Shown one piece after another: positions 41,418 through 49,595 of a stretch of 64,000 nt of DNA (positions are counted from its first letter, which is position 1; every line of letters begins with the position of its first letter). Source of the DNA: Tepidiforma thermophila. Lineage in GTDB: Bacteria; Chloroflexota; Dehalococcoidia; Tepidiformales; Tepidiformaceae. The notes beneath the pieces are model-generated. The model did not search any database. It had not been told where the DNA came from and was given only the letters and a program-made list of their open reading frames with translations. The position numbers were made by a program, and so were the translations under genes. Location: the NCBI RefSeq assembly GCF_002563855.1, contig NZ_PDJQ01000001.1:682001-746000 (forward strand), in the 5' to 3' direction.

Positions 41418-42531
41418 ATGCGCTCCCTCGCCGCCCTCGCCGCCGCGCTCCTCGGCGCCGCCCTCCTCCTCGCCGCCGCGCCCGCCCCCCGGCCCCACGC
41501 CCAGGCCCCCGGCGGCGACCGCCCCCACCGCGCCGTCGCACCCGCCCTCGCCGCCGATTCCGCCCCCGGCCTCGCCACCCTCCCCGCCGGCACCCCCACC
41601 CCCACCCCCACCCTTCCCCCGCCTCCGCCTGCGGCTACCGCGCCGACGTCCGCGCCCTCGCCGACCCCGCAGCCGCCGCCGTCGACCGCACCCCCGCGCC
41701 CGCCGCCATCGCCGGCCTCCTCGCCCTCGACCGGCCCCCGGCCTGGCCGCCGCCAGCCCCCGCCACCTCCCCACCGAAGGACGCGCCGTCCAGCTCACCG
41801 CCTGGCTCCGCGCCGCCATCCGCGCCCGCGACGGCACCATCGACCTCCTCCTCTCCGCCAGCCCCGATGGCCCCCCCCTCCGCGCACGCCTCCCCGCGCC
41901 CGGCTGCACCGAAGGCGCCAGCGAAGCCGACCGCGCCGCCATCGAAGCCGCCCGCGTCGCCTTCATCAACCGCTGCGGCGTCCCCCCATCCGCCAGCTGG
42001 CGCACCCTCGGCGGCCAGGCCGCGCTCGTCGGCGTCCCCGCCTGGGGCGAACCGCGCACCACCGGCACCGACGGCGCACCCTCCGGCATCGAACTCGCAC
42101 CCGTCCTCGCCTTCGCCATGCCCGAAGGCGCAACTTGCAGCCCGGACCAGCCCTTCGGCCCCACGCCCACGCCCACGTCCACGCCCGGCGCCGCGCTCGA
42201 AATGCTCATCCACGTCGACCCCATCCGCGTCAGCCGCGGCGGACAGGTCACCGTCACCATCATCGTCCAGGAGCCGCCCCCGCCCGGCGGCACCCCCGTC
42301 CCCGGCCCCGCCGGCATCCCGTGCAGCTACACCGCCTACGACCGCGCCCTCAACCCCATCGCCTCCGGCGGCCCCAGCCCGACCGGCCCCAACGGACGCG
42401 TCAGCTGGACCTTCACCGTCCCGCCCGACGCCGCCCTCAGCGACTACGCCACCAACACCCACGGACGCGTCACCCCCGCCTGCCAGGGCCTCACCGCCCG
42501 CGGCTCCGCCCGCCTCGAAATCGTGGAATAG
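41418..42531 (+). pseudogene. exported Ala/Pro-rich protein gene with two frameshifts
   Basis: The ATG at 41418 opens a signal peptide (AALAAALLGAALLLAAAPAP) in its own frame, at -12 to -7 from CACACT (41406-41411). Plausible protein continues in a second frame around 41620-41745 (GYRADVRALADPAAAAVDR) and in a third from about 41745 to 42531 (AVQLTAWLRAAIRARDGTID, then a beta-rich domain with GGQVTVTIIVQEPP and a TPTPTSTP stalk). Each join needs one extra base, in C/G-rich runs. The restored product would be about 371 residues with Cys pairs. It could be a decaying gene or base-calling errors. Confidence 0.65.
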
Positions 42532-42798
42532 CTTGAAGCTTGCCCCTGCACCCCATCCCCCTTCCCCAGCTTGGAGCTTGAAGCTTGAAGCTTGAAGCTT
42601 GCCCCCGCCCCGTCTCCCCCCGCCCAGCTTGGAGCTTGAAGCTTGAAGCTTGCCCCTGCACCCCATCCCCCTTCCCCAGCTTGGAGCTTGAAGCTTTTCC
42701 ACCTCCAACCTCCAACCTCCAACCTCCAACCTCCAAGCTCCAACCTCCAACCTCCAAGCTCCAAGCTCCAAGCTCCAAGCTCCAACCTCCAAGCTCTC
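42532..42798 (+). repeat. heptamer repeats left of the four-helix-bundle gene
   Basis: Blocks of AGCTTGGAGCTTGAAGCTTG with TGCCCCTGCACCCCATCCCC spacers (42535-42690) are followed by AGCTTTTCCACCTCCAA (42692) and about 13 heptamers of CCTCCAA/GCTCCAA (42702-42798). The same sequence types lie to the right of the gene. Confidence 0.88.
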
Positions 42799-42816
42799 TA
42801 TGCTAAAGTCCGCGCC

Positions 42817-43182
42817 GTGCCCGAGCTGCCCTACCGGAACCTCGAGGTCTGGCGGCGGTCGCACGCACTCACCATGGCCGCTCTCGACCTCGCAGAATCC
42901 CGGCCCGTCGCCCGTCGCCCTGCCCTTGCCGACCAAATTACCCGCGCCGCACTCTCCATTCCCCTCAACATCGCCGAGGGCCGCGGCCGTCGAACTCGCA
43001 ACGACTTCGCCGGGTTCCTTGCCATCGCCCGCGGCTCCCTCTTCGAACTCGACGCCGCCCTCTACCTCTGCCACTGCCGCAACCTCCTCCCCGATGGAAC
43101 CTACGCTGCCCTTCACTCCGAAATCTACGAGCTCACCGCCATGGTCCAGGCCATGATCGACTCCCTTCGCAACCCGAAGTAG
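42817..43182 (+). CDS. four-helix-bundle protein (23S rRNA intervening-sequence/Avd family)
   Basis: Encodes 121 residues from a GTG; TATGCT (42799-42804) lies 12 bases upstream as a likely -10 box. The signature is NLEVWRRSHALTMAALDLAE, ITRAALSIPLNIAEGRGRRT and DFAGFLAIARGSLFELDAAL, the S23-type four-helix bundle found in rRNA intervening sequences and, as Avd, in diversity-generating retroelements. Neither an rRNA nor a reverse transcriptase is in this window. The gene is bracketed by near-identical repeat blocks, which makes it look like a movable or duplicated cassette. Confidence 0.85.
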   Translation: MPELPYRNLEVWRRSHALTMAALDLAESRPVARRPALADQITRAALSIPLNIAEGRGRRTRNDFAGFLAIARGSLFELDAALYLCHCRNLLPDGTYAALHSEIYELTAMVQAMIDSLRNPK

Positions 43183-43185
43183 CTT

Positions 43186-43590
43186 GGCCCCGCACCCCAT
43201 GGTTCCCCTCCCCAGCTTGAAGCTTGGAGCTTGAAGCTTGCCCCTGCACCCCATCCCCCTTCCCCAGCTTGGAGCTGGCCCCGCACCCCATGGTTCCCCT
43301 CCCCAGCTTGAAGCTTGGAGCTTGAAGCTTGCCCCTGCACCCCATCCCCCTTCCCCAGCTTGGAGCTGGCCCCGCACCCCATGGTTCCCCTCCCCAGCTT
43401 GAAGCTTGGAGCTTGAAGCTTGCCCCCGCCCCGTCTCCCCCCGCCCAGCTTGGAGCTTGAAGCTTGAAGCTTTTCCACCTCCAAGCTCCAAGCTCCAACC
43501 TCCAACCTCCAACCTCCCACCTCCAAGCTCCAACCTCCCACCTCCCACCTCCAACCTCCAAGCTCCAAGCTCCAACCTCCTCCCCGTTAA
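43186..43590 (+). repeat. 91-bp tandem repeat and heptamers right of the four-helix-bundle gene
   Basis: A unit starting GGCCCCGCACCCCATGG begins at 43186, 43277 and 43368, a period of exactly 91 bases (13 x 7); the third copy is partial. It is followed by AGCTTTTCCACCTCCAA (43468) and CCTCCAA/GCTCCAA/CCTCCCA heptamers up to about 43578. Confidence 0.9.
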
Positions 43591-43684
43591 CCCCACCCTT
43601 CCCCAAAGCGTTACTACCGCCGGACGGAGAGCACCCACCCGTGCTCCCCGTACCACGCGCTTCCACGCGCCCACCACGAAAGGA

Positions 43685-43713
43685 TTGACCCTTGCACCAC
43701 CGGTCAGTACCTT
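43685..43713 (+). promoter_or_regulatory. promoter for the large surface protein, far upstream
   Basis: TTGACC (43685-43690) and TACCTT (43708-43713) are separated by exactly 17 bases. Transcription from here would give a leader of about 650 bases before the TTG at 44370. The leader region (43714-44369) has no credible gene; it holds a short GCTCCCC-type array (43785-43890), several GC-rich inverted repeats and two copies of CACACCGCGGGG (about 44251 and 44320). Confidence 0.5.
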
Positions 43714-44369
43714 TCGCAAGACTTTACCCGCGCCCGGGGCACACCCCGCGGCGCCTCATCATGTCCGTCACACCAGGAGGCCCCATGCCCCGCTCCCCGC
43801 TCCCTGTTCCCCGCTCCCCGCTCCCCGGAGCCTCGGCGGGGCGGAGCGGCGGGGTCCCTGCTCCCGGCTCCCTGTTCCCCGCTCCCCGTTTCAGCCTCCA
43901 ACCTCGGCGCACCCGCGCCGGGTGGCAGGAACATCCCACACTCGGTACGAAAGGAGGGCTTCGCTGAGCGCGGCCGCACGCCCGGCGCCGGGAACGCCGT
44001 GACGCTCCCGCAGGCGGAAGGCCCCGCACCAACGAAATCCGCACACACCACCGTCCGACCAGAGGGAAGCCCGGATCCGCCCATGGCCAGCGCCAGGCCA
44101 GGCGCGGCAGACGAGCGGGCAACCTCGCCAGCAGCCGAAGCCGGCGCCCGCCGGCAGCACCTGCAGAACGAATGCCCGCAGTCCGGGCGCATCCGGAACA
44201 CGGGAGCCCGCCCCCCAAAGGCAGGCGCCCGCCAGCAACCCCACACCGCGGGGAACCGGCCCGCGAGGCCGCATCGCCCCGCAACCACAGCCAGGAGTCG
44301 CTCCGAACCCCGCACACCGCGGGGGAACGAAACCCACAACGACTCACATGACTGGAGAGGTAACAGCAA

Positions 44370-47300
44370 TTGAGTAAGGAACTTGCTCAGACCGTTGGCG
44401 GAAAGAGGGTCGCGTGGCTCATCGCGCTCCTCGCCGCCTTCGCCGTCGCGGCAGCCCTCGGCAGCCAGTGGCGGACGTCATCCGCGGCGCTGCCTTCGAC
44501 CACGGCCGTCATCAGCTCGACCGGCGGCACCGGGCCCGGCGACTCGCGAAATTACACCATCACACTGACGTTCAACCCGAGCCCGTCTGCTTCTGCCGGC
44601 GGCGGTTCATTCACCATCGACCTTGATGACGACCTCATCATCAACGGTCTCCCCGCCTCAACCGTCCCGGGAATCCCGGTGTGTTCTGTCAATCCCGGGA
44701 ATGTCGTGACGTGCGCGACGGTCGCGAACCCTAACGGGTTTACAAACGGCACGATCACGATCAATGCCACCAACCCGTACAGCGGCGGCACAATTAGCCC
44801 CCCGACCGGCTGCCAGATCACCGAGGGCACCACGGTAAGCTGCACCGGGACCACGCACAGCGCCTACACCGTTGCCAACGCCGTCTCGGTCTCGCCTGAG
44901 AGCGCGACCAACGCCCTCGGCGTCCCGCATACCTTCACCTTCACCTTCAGCGGCACCGAGACCTGCGCCTCGGACACTGACAATGACAGCGTCACGCCGG
45001 AGTGCACCGCGGCCGACGTCAACCTGAGCCCCGGCCTGAGCTTGGTGTCGATCCAGGTCGACGGCAGCGACGTGCTCGTCACCGTCCTCAACAGCTCGCC
45101 CACGAGCCCCGGCGGCACCGTCTCGCTCGATGTCGCCACCGGCGACGACCCTGAAGACGACGACTACACGACCTTCACCTCCGCGGAAGGCACCAAGGAC
45201 TACGTCCGCCCGCACCTCTACCACATGGCGGACAACGGCCTGCCGATCGTGGCCCAGGAGGTGAACAACAACGTCCGCGGCTCGCAGCACACCATCTGCG
45301 TCGCCACCGCCGGCTACGACGCCAACAACGACGGCGACTACCTCGACAGCGGTGACGGTGACATCGCCCCGGTGGGCCTGGTCCTGCCCGGCCTGACGCT
45401 CTCCAACATCGTCGTCACCAACGGCGGAGGCTACGCCAGCACCGCGGACACCGACCCGACCTTCAGCGATGTGCAGATCTACGTCGGCAGCGTCGGCGGC
45501 CAGGATGCAACCTGCATCACCTGGCGCTCGCTCGATGCCGGCGACCAGACGATCAGCCTCCTCTACGTCGGCGCCGATGGCCAGAATTACAACGTTTTCT
45601 GGCGGCCGAACGTCAGCAACCTCAACACGGCCGGCACCCAGGGCGTCGTCAAGGAGTGGAACCGCCTCGAGGACAGCACCGTCACGCTCTCCGGCGGCGC
45701 CACCGGCAGCGGCACCGGCAACAGCGAGTCCACCCCGGTCATCAGCCGCACCCTCGGCGTCACCCTCAACCCGGTCACCGGCCAGTACCAGGGCGAGCCG
45801 GTCATCATCAGCGACGTCTTCCGCGGCAGCCACACCAACACGCCAGGGCAGAAGGAAGGCCCGATGCCGCTCGCCGGCGTCCAGTGGACGGTCGACCGCG
45901 CACCCGGCTCCAGCTCCTGCGGCAACCTGGGCGGCGCGCTCAGCGGCACCACCACGCTGACCAGCACGCCGGCCGGCGGACCGAACACGCACGTCGTCGG
46001 CGGCCAGCCGAACGTCACCTTCGACCCGGACGGCTGCGCTCCCGGCCAGCGCGTGGTCATCCGCATCCGCGGCACCGAGCCCGGCGCCCTCGGCTCCGGC
46101 ACCGGCAATACGGTGACCCAGCTCATCGAGTTCAACTTCGTGACGTCCATCCCGGCGAAGCACGTCTTCCTCGCCTGGGCCGGCCAGCGCGTTGTCCTCG
46201 AGCACAACTGGGCGCTCGACCCGTCCACCCGGGCGTCGTCCCAGGCCACCTGCCCGGTCCAGCAGGGTACCGGCCTGGTCACGTACATCCGCCAGGCGAA
46301 CAGCCCCGGCAACTTCATCCCCGGCGGCACGGTCAACACGATTTCCGGCAACGACGAGGCCAGCGCCACCTTCCAGGCGAACGATTCGTCCTACCCCTGC
46401 ATCTCCGTCGCCGTCTACGAGTCGGAGGACCAGGGCCAGGTCGACGTCGAAGCGTTCATCCCCGGCGAGCCGGCCTCCAAGGTCGCCTGGGTCGTCTACT
46501 ACATGAAGATCGAGACCGTGAACCTCTCGCTGGTCACGCAGGTCTCGAAGCCGACCCACAACGGCTCGACCGCTCCCGACTGGGCGCCTGGCAACCCGTG
46601 GGACGCCTCGCAGGATGACAGCGACGGCACCACGGAGTGGAACGTCTCGAGGGACATCCTCGTCCGCGGCCGGGTCTCCGGCTGGTTCGTCAACAGCAAC
46701 CCGTCTGGCCGCCCGGCCGATACGAGCAATCCGCTCAACGTCCGCCCGGCCAACCGCTGGGTCATGCCCAACGACTGGCCGCTCCTCGCCGGCGGTCCCG
46801 ATGGCGAAGAGGCGTTCGGCACTGCTGAGCAGTTCCGGCCCTACTACGACATCATGATCGCCCCGAACAACGCCCTCGGCCTGGCGCTCGCCTCCAACAG
46901 CGGCGTCGGCCTTAACCTCGTTGCCGTCGTCGCCGCCGGCAACAGCGGCGTCGGCACGTCCACCTCGCCGATCGGCGTGACGACCTGCGCCTCGCTGCAG
47001 ACCGGCGACATCGTCATCTTCTCGAACTCCCCGTCCGTCAACCGCACGGTGATTTCCTGCTCGGGCACCGCGCTGGTGATCAACCCGGCTTTCACCGCTG
47101 CTCCGCCCGCGGGCACGGCGATCTTCGAGGCGTCCGGCACGCCGTTCATCGGCCCCTACAGCGCGCTCGATATCGTCGGCCTCAGCAAGGACGGCTTCGG
47201 CACCACCGCGCCGACGTCCCTGTCCGGCTTCACCGTGCGCGACACGGCCTGGAAGGACTTCGACGTCGACTGGTGGGACGCCCCGATGCCGCCCGCTATC

Positions 47301-48683
47301 CTCAGCGTCGGCCTCCGCGGCACCGGCTTCATCAAGGCGGTGTTCAAGGACGAGGTCTACTACCTTGGCACGCCGAACACGGACCCTGTGGCTACCGGCG
47401 GCACTCAGGTCTACCCGAACCCGTACTACTGGACCGAGATCCCCGAGAGCCCGTTCATCAGCGCGGTCGCTGCCGGCGGCGGCTTCCTCTGGGATAGCTG
47501 GGGCACCAACGGCTCGGCCCAGGGTCCGTACCTGTTCTGGCGGCCCGTCCGCGTCGGCGTGAACAGCGCCGGCATCGGCGAAGCCCTCAGCTCGACCGAC
47601 ATCACCGAGCTCGGCATCATCCGCAGCGCCTACGGTGACCAGACCATCGCCCGCGACCTGGTCGTCTTCAGCGACAACCACGGCGAGTTCATGGTCGCTG
47701 CCAACGGCGACTTCAAGACCGACCTCTCGGCCTGCGCCACCAACGCGCTCGCCGGCGGCAAGCACTGCAAGCCCGGCGACAAGGTCGGCACGGCCACCAT
47801 CACCGCCACCGCCGACTACCCGGACTTCCGCGGCAAGCACTTCCCGGTCGCGTCCAACGCGGTCACCGTCGACTGGACCTGGGGCGGCTACAAGGACGTC
47901 TCCATCCAGCCCGGCGAGACCGACCAGTTCGTCTACGTCGTCTTCCACGCGCTCGACCGCGATGGGTTCTGCTCCGTGCCGTCCGGCGCGGTCAGCCTCC
48001 ACCCGGTCCTCACCAGCGCGGATGCCGGCAACGACTTCTCGGCCCTCGGCGCCCGCTACAACGGCGACCCGAACGAGAACGTCGACTTCCTGATCGACAG
48101 CGGTGAAGGCATCATCATCGCCCAGTCCGGCGGCGGCGCCATCAACGATGGCAAGCGGTTCGCCACCGGCGTGACGACCTTCTCCGTCAAGGCCAACAAC
48201 CCGGCCACGTCGGGCATCAAGGAGTTCCCGCTCAGCCCGCTCGCGGCGGAGGGCCAGGACGACGAGTGCCAGGCCTGGATCAAGGTCTCGAACAGCCTCC
48301 TCGGCATCGTCAACGTCCTCGTGATTGCGAAGGATGACGAGGGCAACATCGGCTTCGACCGGGTCATCGACCTCCAGACGACCACGAGCTACACGCTCAA
48401 CTTCCGCTGGAGCCTCATCACCTGGGCCGGCGCCGACAACATCCCGGTGATGGATGCCATCAAGGGCACCGGCAAGAACGAAGCCGGCAACGACATCTCC
48501 GACAGCGTCACCGCCATCTACGGCTGGAACGCTGCCGCCCAGGCGTGGCTCGGGTTCTTCCCGGCGGGCGTTGATGTGCCCGGCGCGAACGACCTGACCG
48601 CCCTCAAGACTGGCGAGGCCTACTGGATCGCCATCACCGGTCCGTCGTCCGTCACCTGGACTATCGCGACCAACGTCGACTAG
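44370..48683 (+). CDS. very large exported surface protein, possible S-layer component
   Basis: Encodes 1437 residues from a TTG nine bases after GGAGAGG. A signal segment (VAWLIALLAAFAVAAALGSQ, about 14-33) is followed by a Thr/Ser/Asn/Gly-rich, beta-strand-rich body with spaced Cys and Asp-rich loops (DANNDGDYLDSGDGD) that could bind calcium. The C-terminal 95 residues (NFRWSLITWAGADNIPVMDA, then AIYGWNAAAQAWLGFFPAG, then LKTGEAYWIAI) match a domain often seen at the ends of Chloroflexota secreted proteins. No membrane anchor or sorting signal is present at the C-terminus. The long leader and strong setting suggest high expression. S-layer identity is a guess. Confidence 0.85.
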   Translation: MSKELAQTVGGKRVAWLIALLAAFAVAAALGSQWRTSSAALPSTTAVISSTGGTGPGDSRNYTITLTFNPSPSASAGGGSFTIDLDDDLIINGLPASTVPGIPVCSVNPGNVVTCATVANPNGFTNGTITINATNPYSGGTISPPTGCQITEGTTVSCTGTTHSAYTVANAVSVSPESATNALGVPHTFTFTFSGTETCASDTDNDSVTPECTAADVNLSPGLSLVSIQVDGSDVLVTVLNSSPTSPGGTVSLDVATGDDPEDDDYTTFTSAEGTKDYVRPHLYHMADNGLPIVAQEVNNNVRGSQHTICVATAGYDANNDGDYLDSGDGDIAPVGLVLPGLTLSNIVVTNGGGYASTADTDPTFSDVQIYVGSVGGQDATCITWRSLDAGDQTISLLYVGADGQNYNVFWRPNVSNLNTAGTQGVVKEWNRLEDSTVTLSGGATGSGTGNSESTPVISRTLGVTLNPVTGQYQGEPVIISDVFRGSHTNTPGQKEGPMPLAGVQWTVDRAPGSSSCGNLGGALSGTTTLTSTPAGGPNTHVVGGQPNVTFDPDGCAPGQRVVIRIRGTEPGALGSGTGNTVTQLIEFNFVTSIPAKHVFLAWAGQRVVLEHNWALDPSTRASSQATCPVQQGTGLVTYIRQANSPGNFIPGGTVNTISGNDEASATFQANDSSYPCISVAVYESEDQGQVDVEAFIPGEPASKVAWVVYYMKIETVNLSLVTQVSKPTHNGSTAPDWAPGNPWDASQDDSDGTTEWNVSRDILVRGRVSGWFVNSNPSGRPADTSNPLNVRPANRWVMPNDWPLLAGGPDGEEAFGTAEQFRPYYDIMIAPNNALGLALASNSGVGLNLVAVVAAGNSGVGTSTSPIGVTTCASLQTGDIVIFSNSPSVNRTVISCSGTALVINPAFTAAPPAGTAIFEASGTPFIGPYSALDIVGLSKDGFGTTAPTSLSGFTVRDTAWKDFDVDWWDAPMPPAILSVGLRGTGFIKAVFKDEVYYLGTPNTDPVATGGTQVYPNPYYWTEIPESPFISAVAAGGGFLWDSWGTNGSAQGPYLFWRPVRVGVNSAGIGEALSSTDITELGIIRSAYGDQTIARDLVVFSDNHGEFMVAANGDFKTDLSACATNALAGGKHCKPGDKVGTATITATADYPDFRGKHFPVASNAVTVDWTWGGYKDVSIQPGETDQFVYVVFHALDRDGFCSVPSGAVSLHPVLTSADAGNDFSALGARYNGDPNENVDFLIDSGEGIIIAQSGGGAINDGKRFATGVTTFSVKANNPATSGIKEFPLSPLAAEGQDDECQAWIKVSNSLLGIVNVLVIAKDDEGNIGFDRVIDLQTTTSYTLNFRWSLITWAGADNIPVMDAIKGTGKNEAGNDISDSVTAIYGWNAAAQAWLGFFPAGVDVPGANDLTALKTGEAYWIAITGPSSVTWTIATNVD

Positions 48684-48701
48684 CACCGGCGCCCCCGGAG
48701 G

Positions 48702-48728
48702 CCGGCCTGCCCCCCGCGGGCGGGCCGG
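48702..48728 (+). terminator. GC-rich hairpin between the two surface-protein genes
   Basis: CCGGCC (48702-48707) and GGCCGG (48723-48728), with inner CCC/GGG pairing, form a stem just after the TAG of the large surface protein. It may limit read-through into the smaller gene downstream. Confidence 0.55.
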
Positions 48729-48783
48729 TCCCCCGGGCCCGGGCAGGTTGAAAACGGTCGTACAGACAGGAATGGAGCAAACC

Positions 48784-49356
48784 ATGACGAAAGTTCTCAA
48801 GGTGCTCGCTGGCGGATGGCTGGCTGCAGTCCTCGGCATCGCGCTCTTCGCGGCCTCCGGCGCCCTTGGTGGGCAGACGGTCTCCGCAGAGTCGCCGCCG
48901 AACCCGCCGGCCCGGTTTGTCGGGACGGTCACCGTCGATGGCCAGCCGGTTCCGGCCGGCACCGTCATCGAAGCGCGCATCGGCAACGCCGCCTGCGGCG
49001 TCACCCAGACGTTCACGCAGGGCGGGCAGGCCCGCTACGTCCTCGATGTCCCGGCGCTCGACCCGGGCGCGAACCCGAACTGCGGCGTCGACGGCGCGGT
49101 CGTCAGCTTCTACATCGGCGGCAAGAAGGCCGCGGAGTCCGGCACGTGGCGGAACTACCAGCTCAACGAGCTGAACCTGACCTACACGACGCCGACCCCG
49201 GCGCCGTCGCCCACGGCGACCCCGCGGCCGCCGTCCACCGGCGAAACGCTCGCCACCGATGGCGGCGCCTCGGCCAGCTGGCTCCTCGCCATCGCCGGCC
49301 TCGGCATTCTCGCCTTCGGCGTCAGCGGCCTCGCCGTCGCCCGGCGCGCCCGCTAG
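48784..49356 (+). CDS. exported protein with P-S-T-G type C-terminal anchor
   Basis: Encodes 190 residues from the ATG at 48784, seven bases after GGAG. A signal peptide (VLAGGWLAAVLGIALFAASG, about 6-25) is followed by a beta-rich domain with a Cna-B/transthyretin-like look (GTVTVDGQPVPAGTVIEARI and two Cys), a Thr/Pro stalk (TPTPAPSPTATPRP), PPSTGE, a hydrophobic helix (WLLAIAGLGILAFGVSGLAV) and an ARRAR tail. The end matches the layout of sortase substrates and of the protein at 3-3611. It follows the large surface protein by 100 bases and may be exported with it. Confidence 0.8.
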   Translation: MTKVLKVLAGGWLAAVLGIALFAASGALGGQTVSAESPPNPPARFVGTVTVDGQPVPAGTVIEARIGNAACGVTQTFTQGGQARYVLDVPALDPGANPNCGVDGAVVSFYIGGKKAAESGTWRNYQLNELNLTYTTPTPAPSPTATPRPPSTGETLATDGGASASWLLAIAGLGILAFGVSGLAVARRAR

Positions 49357-49379
49357 CCTTCACCCTCCGGGTGACCACC

Positions 49380-49407
49380 ACGGGGCCCCGCACCAGCGGG
49401 GCCCCGT
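49380..49407 (+). terminator. strong hairpin terminator after the surface-protein genes
   Basis: ACGGGGCCCCGC (49380-49391) pairs perfectly with GCGGGGCCCCGT (49396-49407) around a four-base loop; a short T-containing tail (TCCATTTC) follows. Confidence 0.8.
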
Positions 49408-49465
49408 TCCATTTCCCCCGGCGCGAGCGCTCACCGCTCACGATGGTCCCTCCTCCCCCCTTGCT

Positions 49466-49590
49466 CCAGCTTGAAGCTTGACCCAACCGAGGCCGTCATC
49501 ACGCCCGCTCCCCGCTCCCAGCTCCCCGCTCCCAGCTCCCCGCTCCCCGCTCCCAGCTCCCAGCTCCCCGCTCCCAGCTCCCTCCTCCCT
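49466..49590 (+). repeat. heptanucleotide repeat array, composite copy E
   Basis: CAGCTTGAAGC leads to TTGACC (49478-49483), then 16 bases and CACGCC (49500-49505), followed by about 12 heptamers of the GCTCCCC/GCTCCCA type ending in CTCCCTC. It lies in the convergent gap between the surface protein and the histidine kinase. Confidence 0.85.
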
Positions 49591-49595
49591 CCTCC

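Noticed and set aside
42817-43182. Intervening sequence of a 23S rRNA gene
   Set aside because: The encoded protein family is typical of such insertions, but no rRNA sequence flanks it here.
44658-49016. 1452-codon open frame antisense to the large surface protein
   Set aside because: Its composition is low-complexity Asp/Gly/Val/Arg and it mirrors the codon positions of the real gene. The sense strand has a signal peptide, ribosome binding site and family-like C-terminal domain.
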